The translations under genes and the position numbers were made by a program. Below, one piece after another: positions 27,783 through 37,826 of a stretch of 64,000 nucleotides of DNA (positions within the stretch are counted from its first letter, which is position 1; the number at the start of each line of letters is the position of its first letter). The notes beneath the pieces were generated by a model that was not told the DNA's origin, ran no database searches, and worked only from the letters and a program-made list of their open reading frames with translations. This DNA comes from Bog-473 sp963791455. Its GTDB lineage: Bacteria; Actinomycetota; Acidimicrobiia; Acidimicrobiales; RAAP-2. The stretch is from the NCBI GenBank assembly GCA_963791455.1, contig CAWBSM010000003.1, positions 372,001-436,000 on the forward strand. The letters are read 5' to 3'.

Positions 27783-29445
27783 GCTGGCGACGGCCCCGGT
27801 TGGCGAAGAGGCCGTCGGCGCCGAGCACCGTCGGATCCTCGTGATCCTCGGCGCTCTCATGATGGGGATGGCTCTGGCCGCGCTCGACCAGACCATCGTC
27901 GCGACGGCACTCCCCACCATCGCCGGCGACCTCCACGGGCTCAACCATCTGTCGTGGGTCGTGACGGCCTACCTTCTGACCACCTGCATCTCCACGCCGC
28001 TGTGGGGAAAGCTGGGCGACCTCTACGGCCGCAAAGCACTCTTCCAGCTGGCCATCGTCATCTTCCTTGTCGGCTCCATGCTGTCCGGGCTCTCCCAGTC
28101 GATGGCTGAGCTCATCGCGTTCCGCTCGATCCAGGGCATCGGCGCCGGCGGGCTGATGGTGGGGTCCCAAGCCATCATGGGCGACGTCGTGTCGGCCCGG
28201 CAGCGGGGCAAGTACATGGGCTACTTCGGCGTCGTCTTCGGCGTCACCAACGTGGCGGGTCCGCTGCTCGGTGGCCTCTTCACCGAGCACCTTTCGTGGC
28301 GCTGGATCTTCTACATCAACCTGCCACTCGGCATCCTCGCGCTGTTCGTCGTGGCCGCCGTGCTCCACCTGCCCGTGAAGCGGGTACCGCACAAGATCGA
28401 CTGGGCCGGCACTGCGTTCCTTGCCGTCGGCGTCACGTGCATCATCTTGATCACCACTTGGGCCGGCTCCGAATATGCCTGGGGTTCGTCCGTCATCATC
28501 GGTGTCGGACTGGTCGCCCTGGCGGCGCTGGTCATCTTCTGCATCATCGAGACAAAGGCCGCCGAACCAATCATCCCGCTCTGGCTCTTCAAGAACCGGA
28601 CCTTTACCGCCTCTTCGGCCGTCGGGTTCATCATCGGCTTTGCGATGTTCGGGGCCATCATCTACCTGCCCCTCTATCTCCAGGTGGTCCACGGAGTCTC
28701 GCCGACGCTTTCGGGCCTGGAGCTCCTGCCCATGATCGGCGGGATGCTGCTCACGTTCATCTCGAGCGGGCGGATCGTGACCCGCACGGGGCGCTACAAG
28801 GTGTTCCCGATCCTGGGCACGGGTGTTCTCACCCTGGGCCTGCTCTCGCTCACCCACCTCGGACCGCACACGCCCTACGGGGAGGTGGCCGTCTTCATGT
28901 TCATCACGGGCCTCGGCATCGGCCTGGTCATGCAGGTGCTCGTTGTCGCCGTGCAGAACGCGGTGCCGTACTCCGCGCTGGGGGTGGCCACGGCGACTTC
29001 GACGTTCTTCCGAACCATCGGGGGAGCCTTCGGAGTGGCCGTCCTCGGTGCCGTCTTCGCCAACCGCCTGATCTCACAACTGAAACTGCACGCCACGGCG
29101 GCCGAGCTGAAGTTGGTCAACGGCTCGAGCGTGACCGTCAACCCTGCTCAGATCGACCATCTTCCTGCCCCCCAACGAAACTTCGTCGTCGGTGCCTTCA
29201 GTCACTCGGTCGAGACGGCCTTCTTGGTCGCGGTGCCCTTTGTCGTCCTCGGCTTCGTCTTGAGCTGGTTCATCAAGGAGATCCCTCTGCGTACGACGAC
29301 GTACGTCGCCACGCGTCGGCCCGACGGGCAACGACCACAAGGTGGCGATGGGGACGGGGATGCGCTCGACGAGTACCCCGCGCCGACGCCGGTGGCCGGC
29401 CCGGGCGGGGGACCGCCTGTCGCTCCGGAAGGGCTCCGCGGATGA
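27775..29445 (+). CDS. DHA2-family (EmrB/QacA-like) MFS multidrug efflux pump
   Basis: 556 residues, about 14 hydrophobic helices. Motifs include LDQTIVATALPTIAGDL after helix 1, GKLGDLYGRKALFQ (motif A), IQGIGAGGLMVGSQAIMGD (motif B region) and GPLLGGLF (motif C of antiporters). It probably exports drugs in exchange for protons. Start GTG 27775 overlaps marR. The C-terminal 50 residues are polar and low-complexity (proline/glycine-rich). Confidence 0.93.
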   Translation: MTELATAPVGEEAVGAEHRRILVILGALMMGMALAALDQTIVATALPTIAGDLHGLNHLSWVVTAYLLTTCISTPLWGKLGDLYGRKALFQLAIVIFLVGSMLSGLSQSMAELIAFRSIQGIGAGGLMVGSQAIMGDVVSARQRGKYMGYFGVVFGVTNVAGPLLGGLFTEHLSWRWIFYINLPLGILALFVVAAVLHLPVKRVPHKIDWAGTAFLAVGVTCIILITTWAGSEYAWGSSVIIGVGLVALAALVIFCIIETKAAEPIIPLWLFKNRTFTASSAVGFIIGFAMFGAIIYLPLYLQVVHGVSPTLSGLELLPMIGGMLLTFISSGRIVTRTGRYKVFPILGTGVLTLGLLSLTHLGPHTPYGEVAVFMFITGLGIGLVMQVLVVAVQNAVPYSALGVATATSTFFRTIGGAFGVAVLGAVFANRLISQLKLHATAAELKLVNGSSVTVNPAQIDHLPAPQRNFVVGAFSHSVETAFLVAVPFVVLGFVLSWFIKEIPLRTTTYVATRRPDGQRPQGGDGDGDALDEYPAPTPVAGPGGGPPVAPEGLRG

Positions 29446-29465
29446 CCCTCCGCGTTTCTTGCGTT

Positions 29466-29507
29466 CGAGACCGACCTCGACCACGGGGTTACGGGGTGGT
29501 GGTCTCG
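29466..29507. terminator. Possible bidirectional hairpin between convergent genes
   Basis: CGAGACC (29466-29472) pairs with GGTCTCG (29501-29507), and inside it ACCAC (29480-29484) with GTGGT (29496-29500). It covers the 43-bp gap between the MFS stop and the cyclase stop, reaching into the last codons of the cyclase gene. Confidence 0.35.
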
Positions 29508-32500
29508 GCGGCGCGCTGCACAACGGCCATCTGATCGGCGCGATCGAGAAGCGGTTGGCACCGGAGCCCTTCACCGATTGTCCGCGCTTCGACAACGAGC
29601 GGTAAGGCGCCGTTCCCGTCCTCGACCATGCTGAGGTACTCCGCATAATCGAGCAGGCCCTGGGCGAGATGGTAGGGACTCGATCCCTGTCGCAGGGCGG
29701 TGACCGCCGTGTCGAACGCGCCGGCGGCATCGGCGGTGTCACGAGTGGCGTCGAGGCGGGCGCGGGCCAGGAGCCGTTCGGCCCGTAGCAGAGGCGGAAG
29801 ATGCCCGACCGGGTGGGCGTCCAGCACCGCCAAGAGCTCGGCGACCTTTTCATCGTCGCGGAGCGTGTGTGCGCACCGAGCTGCCAGTGGCCAGGCCCAC
29901 AAGAGGATTACGTGGCCGATGCCCAGGGTGGACGCGTGCGCAACCACGGCTTGAGCTCTCCGCTGAGCGTCGGCGTACCGGCCCTGGGTGGAGGCAATGA
30001 TGGCATCGCAGAGGTCGATGCCGGCCTGATCCTGAGCGTCCTCACTGGCCCGGCCCCTGTACTCCTCGGCCAAATCGGAGGCGGTGTCGATATCGCCGCG
30101 CAGCCCGGCCAGCCACGACTCGACCTGGGAGCCGATCCCGTGGCCGGGCAGCTCGTGGTCGATGGCGTCGTGGAGTACTCGATCGGCTTCATCCCACTCA
30201 CCGGCCAAGAGCAAGGCCTCCGCCTCGTTGCTGAGGGCGAAAATGAGACGCGAGACGGCGCCGCCGCGTCGGGCGAGGTCGGCAGCTGCTCGGGCGGCGC
30301 CGGCCGCGGCGATCGGATCGGTCCGGTTGAGCACCTCACACATGTTGAGGAGAGCACGGGCCTGTCGGGTGCTGTCCCCGTAGCCTTCAGCCAGCCGGGC
30401 GGCGTATTCGAGATCGGCCACCGCTTCTGCCCAGCGGTTGGCGAAGTACAAGGCGATGGCGCGACTCGTGAACAAGTCGGCCAGCAGGCCGGCATCGACG
30501 TCGAGGGCCTGGCCGAGAAGGAGAGCCTCCGCCGAGAGCCGATCCCCGTCGGGCCCACCCGAAAAGATTTCGACGGCCGCCAGGCGCTCGAGCGCGGTCA
30601 CCGTGTCGGCATCAGGGTCGGGCCGGAGCACGGTCAGCGCGGCAGTCAATCGCTCACGAGCCTCACCGTGGCGGCCCGCTCGCATCAGCACCTCGCCCGA
30701 AATGGCCTGGGAACGCGCGGCAGCTCTGACCTGTCCGTGCCCCGTGTAGAGCCTGTTGGCCCGCTCACCGTAGGCGAGGGCACGCTCCACGTCGAACGCG
30801 TCGAGTGCGGCGCGCGCGGCACGCTCCCACAATGGGGCGGCACCGATCTCGCCGTTCCCGTCCGAGGGTTGTGGCGCGAGCTCGGTCTGCTCGGCGGCGG
30901 TGGCGTAGCTGGACGCGGCCGGGCGCGACGCGCCGGCCCGCACAGCTCGCTCGGCGGAGCGCACGAGCATGGCAACGGCCTGGGCGCGGAGGTCCTCCAC
31001 GTCGGGGGCGTCGGGTATGGCGGCCAAGGCGTCGAGGTAGTGCCTCGCGATGACCTCGGCCACCTCGTCCCCGTCGGCCGGAAAGGCGGCCCGGAGGTGG
31101 GTGGCCACCGCGAGATGACGGGCCTTGCGATCCCGACGCGTCATCGTCTCGTAGGCAACCTGGCGCAGCATGTCCTGGGCGAAGCGATAGTCACCTCGTT
31201 GGGGAGACAGCCGATCGGCGCTGATGGAGAGCACCTCGCGGCGCAGCAGCTCGGCCAGCCCGTCCCGTACTGATTCCTCAGGTTGGGCGGACACGGCCAC
31301 CAGGGAATCCGCGGGGAAGGTGGAGCCCAGGACCGCGGCCTCGGCCACCAGTGCCCGGAGCTCGGGGTGCAGGGCGTCGAGTCGGGCGGCGAGCAGCGCA
31401 CGCAGTCCGTCGGGCACCGACAGCTCCCCCAGCTCTCCCACCAACCGGTAGACGCCGTCGCGCGGCACGACGATGTCCCGGTCGACCAGAGAGCGTACGG
31501 TCTCCACGGCGAACAGCGGGATCCCTTCGGCCTGCGCCCTGATGGCTGCCGTGGCATCCGCAGGCATGTCCGGTACCAGGGCGTTGATGAGAGCGTCCAT
31601 GGAGGCGTCGTCGAGGGGGTCCAGCGTGAGGGTCGAGCGATTGCGGCCGGTGCCGAAGCCGGGCCTGGACTGGTCGAGCTCGGGGCGGGTGAACACGAGG
31701 ACGAAGATGGGTGAATCCCGGGCCCAATCGACCAGGTGGTCCACGAAGTCGAGGAGCCCGGTGTCGCCGTACTGGGTGTCCTCCACCAGGAGTATTACCG
31801 GTTGCTTCTCGGCCAGCCGCTCGAAGAACAGCCGCCATCCGGCGAACAGCTCCTCACGAGACAGATAGCTGTTCGAGTCGCCGGGCAGCGTTACCCCCAA
31901 CAGCCGACCCAACCGTGGACCGATGTAGCCCCGTTCGGACTCCTCGGGCACGAGCGTCTCCAAACCGCGTGCCAACTTGGCGGCGGCGTTCGCCAGCGGG
32001 TCCTCTTCGGCGATGCCCAGGCGCTGGCGGACGATTTCAGTCAAGGCCCAGAAGGCCACGCCTTCCCCGTAGGAGAGGCACCGTCCCCGGTGCCAGTAGA
32101 TCGTGTCGACCAGTCCGTCGACGTACTTCTCGAACTCCCACCCGACCCGGGATTTGCCCACCCCGGCCGGGCCTGCCACCACCACGAGGCGGGGCGTCCG
32201 GCGCTCGGCGCAGGCGTGGAACAGTGCCTTGACCGTCCGCAGCTCCGCGTCGCGTCCCACGAGCGGCGCTTCGAGCCCGTCGACGCGCTGAGCCCCGCCC
32301 ACCCCCGACAACACGCGCGTGGCCGCCCACAGTCGCACCGGTTCGGCCTTGCCTTTCAACTCGTGCTCACCGACGTCGGCGAAGCCAATGGCCGCGCCGG
32401 CCAGCCGGTAGGTCGACGAGTCCACCCACACCGAACCCGCGGGGGCTACAGACTGCACACGAGCCGCGGTGTTGACGGCATCGCCCGCCACGCCCTCGCC

Positions 32501-33061
32501 GCCGAGTCCGAGCGTGACAGCCACCTCGCCGGTCACCACGCCGGCGCGCGCCGCCAACCCCGGCGCGCCGAGATCCCCGCCGAGCTCCGCGACGGCCGCC
32601 ACCACATCGAGCGCGGCTCGCACTGCACGCTCGGGGTCACCCTCGGTCGCCACCGGGGTACCCCAGACGGCCATCACGGCGTCACCGATGAACTTCTCCA
32701 CGATTCCGCCGTAACGAACGATGATCGTCTTGGCGCGGTCGAAGTACACCGAAAGCAGTTCGCGCACTTCCTCGGGGTCCCGTGACTCAGAAAACGGCGT
32801 GAATCCCACTAGATCTGCGAACAGCACCGAGCAGACCCTGCGCTCGGCGACCTGGGTCCCGGGCGCAAGCGGGGCACCGACTACCTCGCCCGCACCATCG
32901 AGGCGGCCCTCCAGAGCCGCACCACAATCCCCGCAGAACCTGCTGTCCGGCTCGACCGTCGCCCGACATGACGGGCAGGCCAAGTTCAGGGATCTCCCGC
33001 ACTCCTTGCAGAATCGCTTGCCACTCGGATTCTCTGATCCGCAGACTGCACAGGCGGACAT
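29489..33061 (-). CDS. Class III adenylate/guanylate cyclase fused to an AAA ATPase and TPR-like region
   Basis: 1190 residues. Residues 1-50 have two zinc ribbons (CAVCGSENPSGKRFCKECG and CPSCRA...CGDCG). Next is a class III cyclase domain that keeps all key residues: FADLVGFTPF and IGDAVMAVWG (metal Asp), EKFIGD (Lys), and GDAVNTAARV (Asn and Arg). Then an AAA/NB ATPase with Walker A AGPAGVGKS and Walker B ILLVEDTQYGD, and a long helical C-terminus with TPR-like repeats. This is the actinobacterial AcyC-like sensor layout: a predicted active cAMP cyclase regulated by the ATPase/TPR part. No LuxR DNA-binding domain is present. The last residues (AAETTTP) end before the hairpin. Confidence 0.9.
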   Translation of the reverse strand: MSACAVCGSENPSGKRFCKECGRSLNLACPSCRATVEPDSRFCGDCGAALEGRLDGAGEVVGAPLAPGTQVAERRVCSVLFADLVGFTPFSESRDPEEVRELLSVYFDRAKTIIVRYGGIVEKFIGDAVMAVWGTPVATEGDPERAVRAALDVVAAVAELGGDLGAPGLAARAGVVTGEVAVTLGLGGEGVAGDAVNTAARVQSVAPAGSVWVDSSTYRLAGAAIGFADVGEHELKGKAEPVRLWAATRVLSGVGGAQRVDGLEAPLVGRDAELRTVKALFHACAERRTPRLVVVAGPAGVGKSRVGWEFEKYVDGLVDTIYWHRGRCLSYGEGVAFWALTEIVRQRLGIAEEDPLANAAAKLARGLETLVPEESERGYIGPRLGRLLGVTLPGDSNSYLSREELFAGWRLFFERLAEKQPVILLVEDTQYGDTGLLDFVDHLVDWARDSPIFVLVFTRPELDQSRPGFGTGRNRSTLTLDPLDDASMDALINALVPDMPADATAAIRAQAEGIPLFAVETVRSLVDRDIVVPRDGVYRLVGELGELSVPDGLRALLAARLDALHPELRALVAEAAVLGSTFPADSLVAVSAQPEESVRDGLAELLRREVLSISADRLSPQRGDYRFAQDMLRQVAYETMTRRDRKARHLAVATHLRAAFPADGDEVAEVIARHYLDALAAIPDAPDVEDLRAQAVAMLVRSAERAVRAGASRPAASSYATAAEQTELAPQPSDGNGEIGAAPLWERAARAALDAFDVERALAYGERANRLYTGHGQVRAAARSQAISGEVLMRAGRHGEARERLTAALTVLRPDPDADTVTALERLAAVEIFSGGPDGDRLSAEALLLGQALDVDAGLLADLFTSRAIALYFANRWAEAVADLEYAARLAEGYGDSTRQARALLNMCEVLNRTDPIAAAGAARAAADLARRGGAVSRLIFALSNEAEALLLAGEWDEADRVLHDAIDHELPGHGIGSQVESWLAGLRGDIDTASDLAEEYRGRASEDAQDQAGIDLCDAIIASTQGRYADAQRRAQAVVAHASTLGIGHVILLWAWPLAARCAHTLRDDEKVAELLAVLDAHPVGHLPPLLRAERLLARARLDATRDTADAAGAFDTAVTALRQGSSPYHLAQGLLDYAEYLSMVEDGNGALPLVVEARTIGEGLRCQPLLDRADQMAVVQRAAETTTP

Positions 33062-33158
33062 GCGGCCAAAGCTATCGAACCGAGCCCAGACCGGTCGAAG
33101 GCCGGGCAGTTCACCCCCCCCGCCCTCCCGGGAAGTTGGGGGTCGAGCGCGAGGCGAC

Positions 33159-33989
33159 TCAGGCCAGGACCGCCCGGATGTGCAAGAACAGCGGCATCCG
33201 ATGCCACTTGTCGTTGGGATCCGGTTCGGTGACCTCGCGCAGACGTTCGATGAGGAATCCCGACCGGGCGATCGCCTCGGTGTAGGCCTCGAGCGGCCGG
33301 TGTTGCGAATGAAACGTCATGGTGAAGCCGTCTCGTTCGCAGGTGTCCGATCGGTGTGTCCGTTCGAACCACGAGCCCCGTATGACGAACGGACGCTGGG
33401 ATCCCCCGGAGGACGGTTCAAAAGCTCCGGCCGTGTTGGCGGGATGAGTGATGGCGATGACCAGATGGCCACCTCGGGCCAACACTCGAGCGGATTCGGC
33501 GATCGCTCCCTCCATCTCGTCGATGTCCTGGAGGCTCATGAACATCACGACGCAATCAATCACGCCAGCCGGAACCGGGAGGCGGGCGGCATCAGCGCGC
33601 ACCACCGTCTTGACGGCCTCGGGATGCTCCGCCGCTGCACGGGCCATGGTGAGCGATCCATCGACACCGACGACGCGATGCCCGAGCCGGGCGAGGTCGC
33701 GGCTCAGGCGGCCTTCACCGCAACCGGCGTCGAGCGTCAAACGCCCCGGGGAAGGGACGAGCGGCAAGAAGGCGTCTCGGTGGAACCGCCAGTAGCTGTC
33801 GTGGCCGGGCGCTCTGGACCAGGCTATCCATTGGGTCGCGTTGACCTCCCAGGCGTCGCGCAGCACCCCCCAATACTGCCCAGCGGGTACCGTGCTGCGC
33901 TCTTCTGCCGGCGCCCCGGGCTCCCGCCCCGCTTCCCGGCTCTGGACACAGGCAGCTGCCGAGTAGACCAAGATATCGCCATGGCCCAA
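33159..33989 (-). CDS. Class I SAM-dependent methyltransferase
   Basis: Up to 276 residues. SAM-binding motif I is LTLDAGCGEGRLSRDLARLG, followed by acidic VVGVDGS, VRADAARLP and the post-motif VLARGGHLVIAITHP. Substrate not predictable; it looks like a small-molecule methyltransferase (Methyltransf_11/25). The first in-frame ATG (33989) overlaps the first codons of the P-type ATPase on the other strand by 9 bases and lacks a clear ribosome site, so the true start may lie further in, at about residues 40-48. Confidence 0.8.
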   Translation of the reverse strand: MGHGDILVYSAAACVQSREAGREPGAPAEERSTVPAGQYWGVLRDAWEVNATQWIAWSRAPGHDSYWRFHRDAFLPLVPSPGRLTLDAGCGEGRLSRDLARLGHRVVGVDGSLTMARAAAEHPEAVKTVVRADAARLPVPAGVIDCVVMFMSLQDIDEMEGAIAESARVLARGGHLVIAITHPANTAGAFEPSSGGSQRPFVIRGSWFERTHRSDTCERDGFTMTFHSQHRPLEAYTEAIARSGFLIERLREVTEPDPNDKWHRMPLFLHIRAVLA

Positions 33990-36770
33990 TTGGACGAGTC
34001 ACCGCCCCGGACCACGCAGGAGGCAACAAAGTCCTGGCACGCCGTGGATGTCGCCGCGGTGGTGGCGGCGTTCGGGAGCGACGCGAAACGGGGACTTGGC
34101 GCCACGGAGGCGGCGGCCCGCCTGGCCCGCGTCGGGCCGAACGCCATCGCCGGCGAGAAGCCCCCGTCCGTCTGGGCTGTTGCGCTGGGCCAGCTACGCG
34201 ACCCCATGAACATCATGCTTGTCGCGGTCACCGTCGTGAGCATGGTGATCAGCCAGTTCTCGACGGCGGTGATCGTCGCCTTCCTGATCCTCCTCAACGT
34301 GACACTCGGGACACGACAAGAGCTCAAGGCACGCGCCAGTGTCGACGCCCTCTCCAAGATGCAGGTGCCTCAGGCCAAGGTGGTACGTGACGGCACTTTG
34401 ACGTTGGTGCCGGCGGTCGACCTCGTGCCAGGCGACGTCGTGCAGCTTGAAGCCGGCGACATCGTCCCCGCAGATGGCCGCATTTTGACGTCGGCCACTC
34501 TCGAGACCCAAGAGGCCGCGTTGACCGGCGAAAGCGCCCCGGTCCCCAAAGACGCCCGCACCCTCGAAGCGGCGGACGTGTCGATCGGCGACCGCTCCAA
34601 CATGGTTTTTCAGAACACGTCGGTGACCCGCGGGACCGCCACCGTTATCGTCACGGCCACCGGCATGGACACGCAAATGGGACAGATCGCCACCATGCTG
34701 AGGTCGGTCACCCGTACCCGCTCGCCGCTGCAGCGGGAGCTCGATTCGCTCACCAAGGTGCTCGCGATCATTGCCTGGTCGGCGGTCGCGTTCATCTTTG
34801 TGGCCGGCGCAGCGCGCGGTGTCCCGGGCAAGCAACTCCTCCTCCTTGGCACCGCAATGGCGATCTCGGCCATTCCGACCGGGCTACCGGCCTTCGTCTC
34901 GGGACTGCTGTCAATGGGCGCAAAGCAGCTGGCCGAAGCCAAGGCCGTGGTGAAGAACCTGACCGACGTGGAGACGCTCGGGGCCACCAGCGCCATCAAC
35001 ACCGATAAGACCGGCACGCTGACGATGAACCAGATGATGGTCTCGGTCGTCTACGCGGAGGGCTCGTGGTTCAAGGTCGAAGGCGAGGGCTACCGCAAGA
35101 CGGGCGATATCACGTCGGTCGCCGGGTCCCCCACGCCCGACTTCACACGGCTGGCACTCGGGCTCTGCCTCGACAGCGACGCTACCGTCGACGACGAGGG
35201 GAACGTAGTGGGCGATCCGACCGAGGCCGCCTTGGTGGTGCTTGCAGCCAAGCTCGGGGTGGACGCCGAAGAGACCCGGCGCGCCTACCCGCGATTGGCC
35301 GAGGTGCCATTCGACTCGGACTACAAGTTCATGGCCACGTTCCACCGGGTGACGGTCGATGGTGCCGAGCACGTGGTCGAGCTCGTGAAGGGTGCGCCGG
35401 ACGTGGTGCTCGCCCGCTGCAGTCAAACGGGCGGTCCGTTCAGGGGTGTGCAGCTGCCGATTGCACAGGCGAAGGGGGACATCGATGCGGCCAATTCCCG
35501 CATGGGGCAACAGGGCCTGCGGGTACTGGCTTTTGCCGCCAGGGTGGTGGGTGACGGCGAGCTGACCACCATGCACGAGGACCCGATGGCGCTCACCAAC
35601 GACCTCGCCTTCGTGGCCATGGTCGGTATCATCGACCCTCTGCGAGCCGAAGCGAAGGGGGCGGTGCACGTCGCCCTCGGCGCCGGCATCGACGTGCGGA
35701 TGATCACCGGAGACTACGCCGTCACCGCACAGACCATCGGCCGCGAACTCGGCCTGGGCTCCGGAGCGATCAGCGGCTCCGAGCTGCAGGCACTCTCTGA
35801 CGACGAGCTGGTGCGCCGGCTCCCCGAGCTCCATGTCTTCGGCCGAGTGTCACCCGAGGACAAGCTGCGGCTGGCCCGCGCCATGCAGCGTGAAGGCCTC
35901 ATTGTCGCCATGACGGGCGACGCCGTGAACGACGCCGCAGCACTCAAGCAGGCCGACATCGGTGTTGCCATGGGGAGCGGGAGCGAGGTCACCAAACAGG
36001 CGGCGCGCATGATCCTCACCGACGACAATTTTGGGACGCTCGTGCACGCGGTGGACATCGGACGGCGGGTCTACGAGAAGATTGTCTCCTACGTCCGCTA
36101 CCAGATGACCCAGCTGCTTGCGTTGGTTTTGCTCTTTGTCGTGGCGTCGGCATTCAACATCAACAGCGGCGTGGCGCTCACGCCGTCCATGGTCCTGTAT
36201 CTGCTCTTCTTCATGACCGCATCCGGTGTCGTCGTGATCGCCGTCGATCCGGGTGATCCCGACGTCATGTCCCGGCCGCCACGCGACCCGAAGGTACCGA
36301 TCACGAACCACACCGCAATCCTGGCCTGGGTGCTCTACGGGACCGTCCTGTTCGTCGCCGCGCTCATCCCGCTCGTGGCGGGACCGGACACTCCGTACCC
36401 GAACCGGGCCAGCGCGTCCCTGACCATGACCTTCGTCGTGATGGGACTCGGGACGATGTTCAATGCGCTGACCAATCGCCGGGATCCGGCGAGTGGTCTT
36501 GCGCCACCTATCTTGAAGGCGGTGGCGATCTCTGCCTTCTCCGTCCTCATGTTGGTGCTGGGCACCCAGCTGCCGATCCTGCAGAGCGGCCTGCTGACCC
36601 AGTCGCTCGACGGCCGCCAGTGGCTGGCGTGCATCGGCCTGGCCCTACTCCTGCCCGCCGTGATTGAGGGGACGAAATGGTACCGGCGGGGGAGGGAACC
36701 TGCGGGAGCGTCCCTGACTGTGACGCAGGCGGTGACCGGTGACACCGGGAGGAAGGGGGCGGTGCGGTGA
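33981..36770 (+). CDS. P-type (P2-like) cation-transporting ATPase
   Basis: 929 residues. The catalytic set is intact: TGES in the actuator domain, DKTGTLTMNQ phosphorylation loop, KGAP region and TGDAVNDAAALKQADIGVAMG hinge (normally GDGVNDAPAL). N-terminal cation-ATPase domain and about ten helices. The M4 segment has AIPTGLPAF where Ca pumps have PEGLP, and M6 has FFMTASGVVV instead of NLVTDG, so the Ca2+ ligands are not conserved and the ion is uncertain. Start ATG 33981. Its stop overlaps the PPK2 start (GTGA), so ATP-driven transport and polyphosphate-based ATP regeneration may be co-expressed. Confidence 0.92.
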   Translation: MAQLDESPPRTTQEATKSWHAVDVAAVVAAFGSDAKRGLGATEAAARLARVGPNAIAGEKPPSVWAVALGQLRDPMNIMLVAVTVVSMVISQFSTAVIVAFLILLNVTLGTRQELKARASVDALSKMQVPQAKVVRDGTLTLVPAVDLVPGDVVQLEAGDIVPADGRILTSATLETQEAALTGESAPVPKDARTLEAADVSIGDRSNMVFQNTSVTRGTATVIVTATGMDTQMGQIATMLRSVTRTRSPLQRELDSLTKVLAIIAWSAVAFIFVAGAARGVPGKQLLLLGTAMAISAIPTGLPAFVSGLLSMGAKQLAEAKAVVKNLTDVETLGATSAINTDKTGTLTMNQMMVSVVYAEGSWFKVEGEGYRKTGDITSVAGSPTPDFTRLALGLCLDSDATVDDEGNVVGDPTEAALVVLAAKLGVDAEETRRAYPRLAEVPFDSDYKFMATFHRVTVDGAEHVVELVKGAPDVVLARCSQTGGPFRGVQLPIAQAKGDIDAANSRMGQQGLRVLAFAARVVGDGELTTMHEDPMALTNDLAFVAMVGIIDPLRAEAKGAVHVALGAGIDVRMITGDYAVTAQTIGRELGLGSGAISGSELQALSDDELVRRLPELHVFGRVSPEDKLRLARAMQREGLIVAMTGDAVNDAAALKQADIGVAMGSGSEVTKQAARMILTDDNFGTLVHAVDIGRRVYEKIVSYVRYQMTQLLALVLLFVVASAFNINSGVALTPSMVLYLLFFMTASGVVVIAVDPGDPDVMSRPPRDPKVPITNHTAILAWVLYGTVLFVAALIPLVAGPDTPYPNRASASLTMTFVVMGLGTMFNALTNRRDPASGLAPPILKAVAISAFSVLMLVLGTQLPILQSGLLTQSLDGRQWLACIGLALLLPAVIEGTKWYRRGREPAGASLTVTQAVTGDTGRKGAVR

Positions 36771-37627
36771 ACGATGGGACCAGAGCCGACCGGCCCCTCA
36801 CGGCCGGCGGGTCGAACGCTTCCGGCGTCTCGATGGGAGACCCGGCGCCCATGAAGAGAAAGGACTACGAGGCCGAGATCCGCCGACTGCACGCCGAGCT
36901 CGTCGCGTTGCAAGAGTGGGTGAAGCGCACGGGAGCCAAGATTTGCGTTGTTTTCGAGGGCCGTGACACCGCCGGCAAGGGCGGCACGATCAAGGCCATC
37001 ACCGAGCGAGTAAGCCCCCGCGTGTTTCGCATCGTCGCCCTGCCCGCTCCGAACGACCGCGAGCGTTCACAGATGTTCTTCCAACGATATGTTCCGCACC
37101 TCCCCGCGGCCGGCGAGGTCGTGATCTTCGATCGCAGCTGGTACAACCGGGCGGGGATCGAGCGGGTGATGGGGTTTTGCACCGAGGACGAGGTACGTCG
37201 ATTCCTCGACGGGGTGGCCTTGGTGGAGCACACGATGGTCGATTCCGGCATCATCCTGCTCAAGTACTGGCTGGAGGTCAGCCAACAAGAGCAGACGAAG
37301 CGGCTGGAAAGCCGGATCAACGACCCACGGAAGATCTGGAAGCTCTCCGACATGGACCTCAAGTCCTACGGTCGCTGGTGGGACTACGAGAAGGCCCGGG
37401 ACGACATGTTCCGGGCCAGCGATACGTCGTGGGCGCCCTGGTACGTGGCGCACACGAACGACAAGAGGCGGGGACGGCTGAACATCATCGCTCACCTGCT
37501 CAGTCAGGTCCCCTACGAGCCGCTCGGTCATCGCGAGGTGACCCTGCCCAAGCGTCAGAAGAAGGTTGACGATGGGGACCGCCAAACCGTGCCGCCCGTT
37601 CGGGAGATCCCGACGCCTTTCGGTTGA
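36767..37627 (+). CDS. ppk2: Polyphosphate kinase 2 family protein
   Basis: 286 residues from GTG 36767; the conserved domain starts near residue 30 at MKRKDYEAEI, so a start at ATG 36851 is also possible. Walker A is EGRDTAGKGGTIKAI and Walker B is IFDRSWYNRAGIERVMGF, followed by lid residues (RLESRINDPRKIWKLS). PPK2 enzymes transfer phosphate between polyphosphate and nucleotides, in many cases making ATP or GTP from ADP/GDP. It overlaps the P-type ATPase gene by 4 bp. Confidence 0.95.
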   Translation: MNDGTRADRPLTAGGSNASGVSMGDPAPMKRKDYEAEIRRLHAELVALQEWVKRTGAKICVVFEGRDTAGKGGTIKAITERVSPRVFRIVALPAPNDRERSQMFFQRYVPHLPAAGEVVIFDRSWYNRAGIERVMGFCTEDEVRRFLDGVALVEHTMVDSGIILLKYWLEVSQQEQTKRLESRINDPRKIWKLSDMDLKSYGRWWDYEKARDDMFRASDTSWAPWYVAHTNDKRRGRLNIIAHLLSQVPYEPLGHREVTLPKRQKKVDDGDRQTVPPVREIPTPFG

Positions 37628-37826
37628 ACGGAAGGAGGTTGCCGGCCGGGTCTTGAAGCCGAGGCGGAGAGCGCCACCGACGCAACGGCCCTCGGGTCGA
37701 TCGTCTTCGATTGGTCACCATTTCCTTCGCCGGCCAGATCAAGTGTTGGATCGCCGGATTCGAATCCCGGGGGTCGTCCTGTCGCTCTCTGACCTCGTTC
37801 GTATGGTGACTGCCGACGAACAGGGA

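Noticed and set aside
37745..37775. tRNA-T-arm-like sequence (GGATTCGAATCC) downstream of ppk2
   Set aside because: No matching acceptor, D or anticodon stems are found upstream, and the T stem has a mismatch; probably chance.
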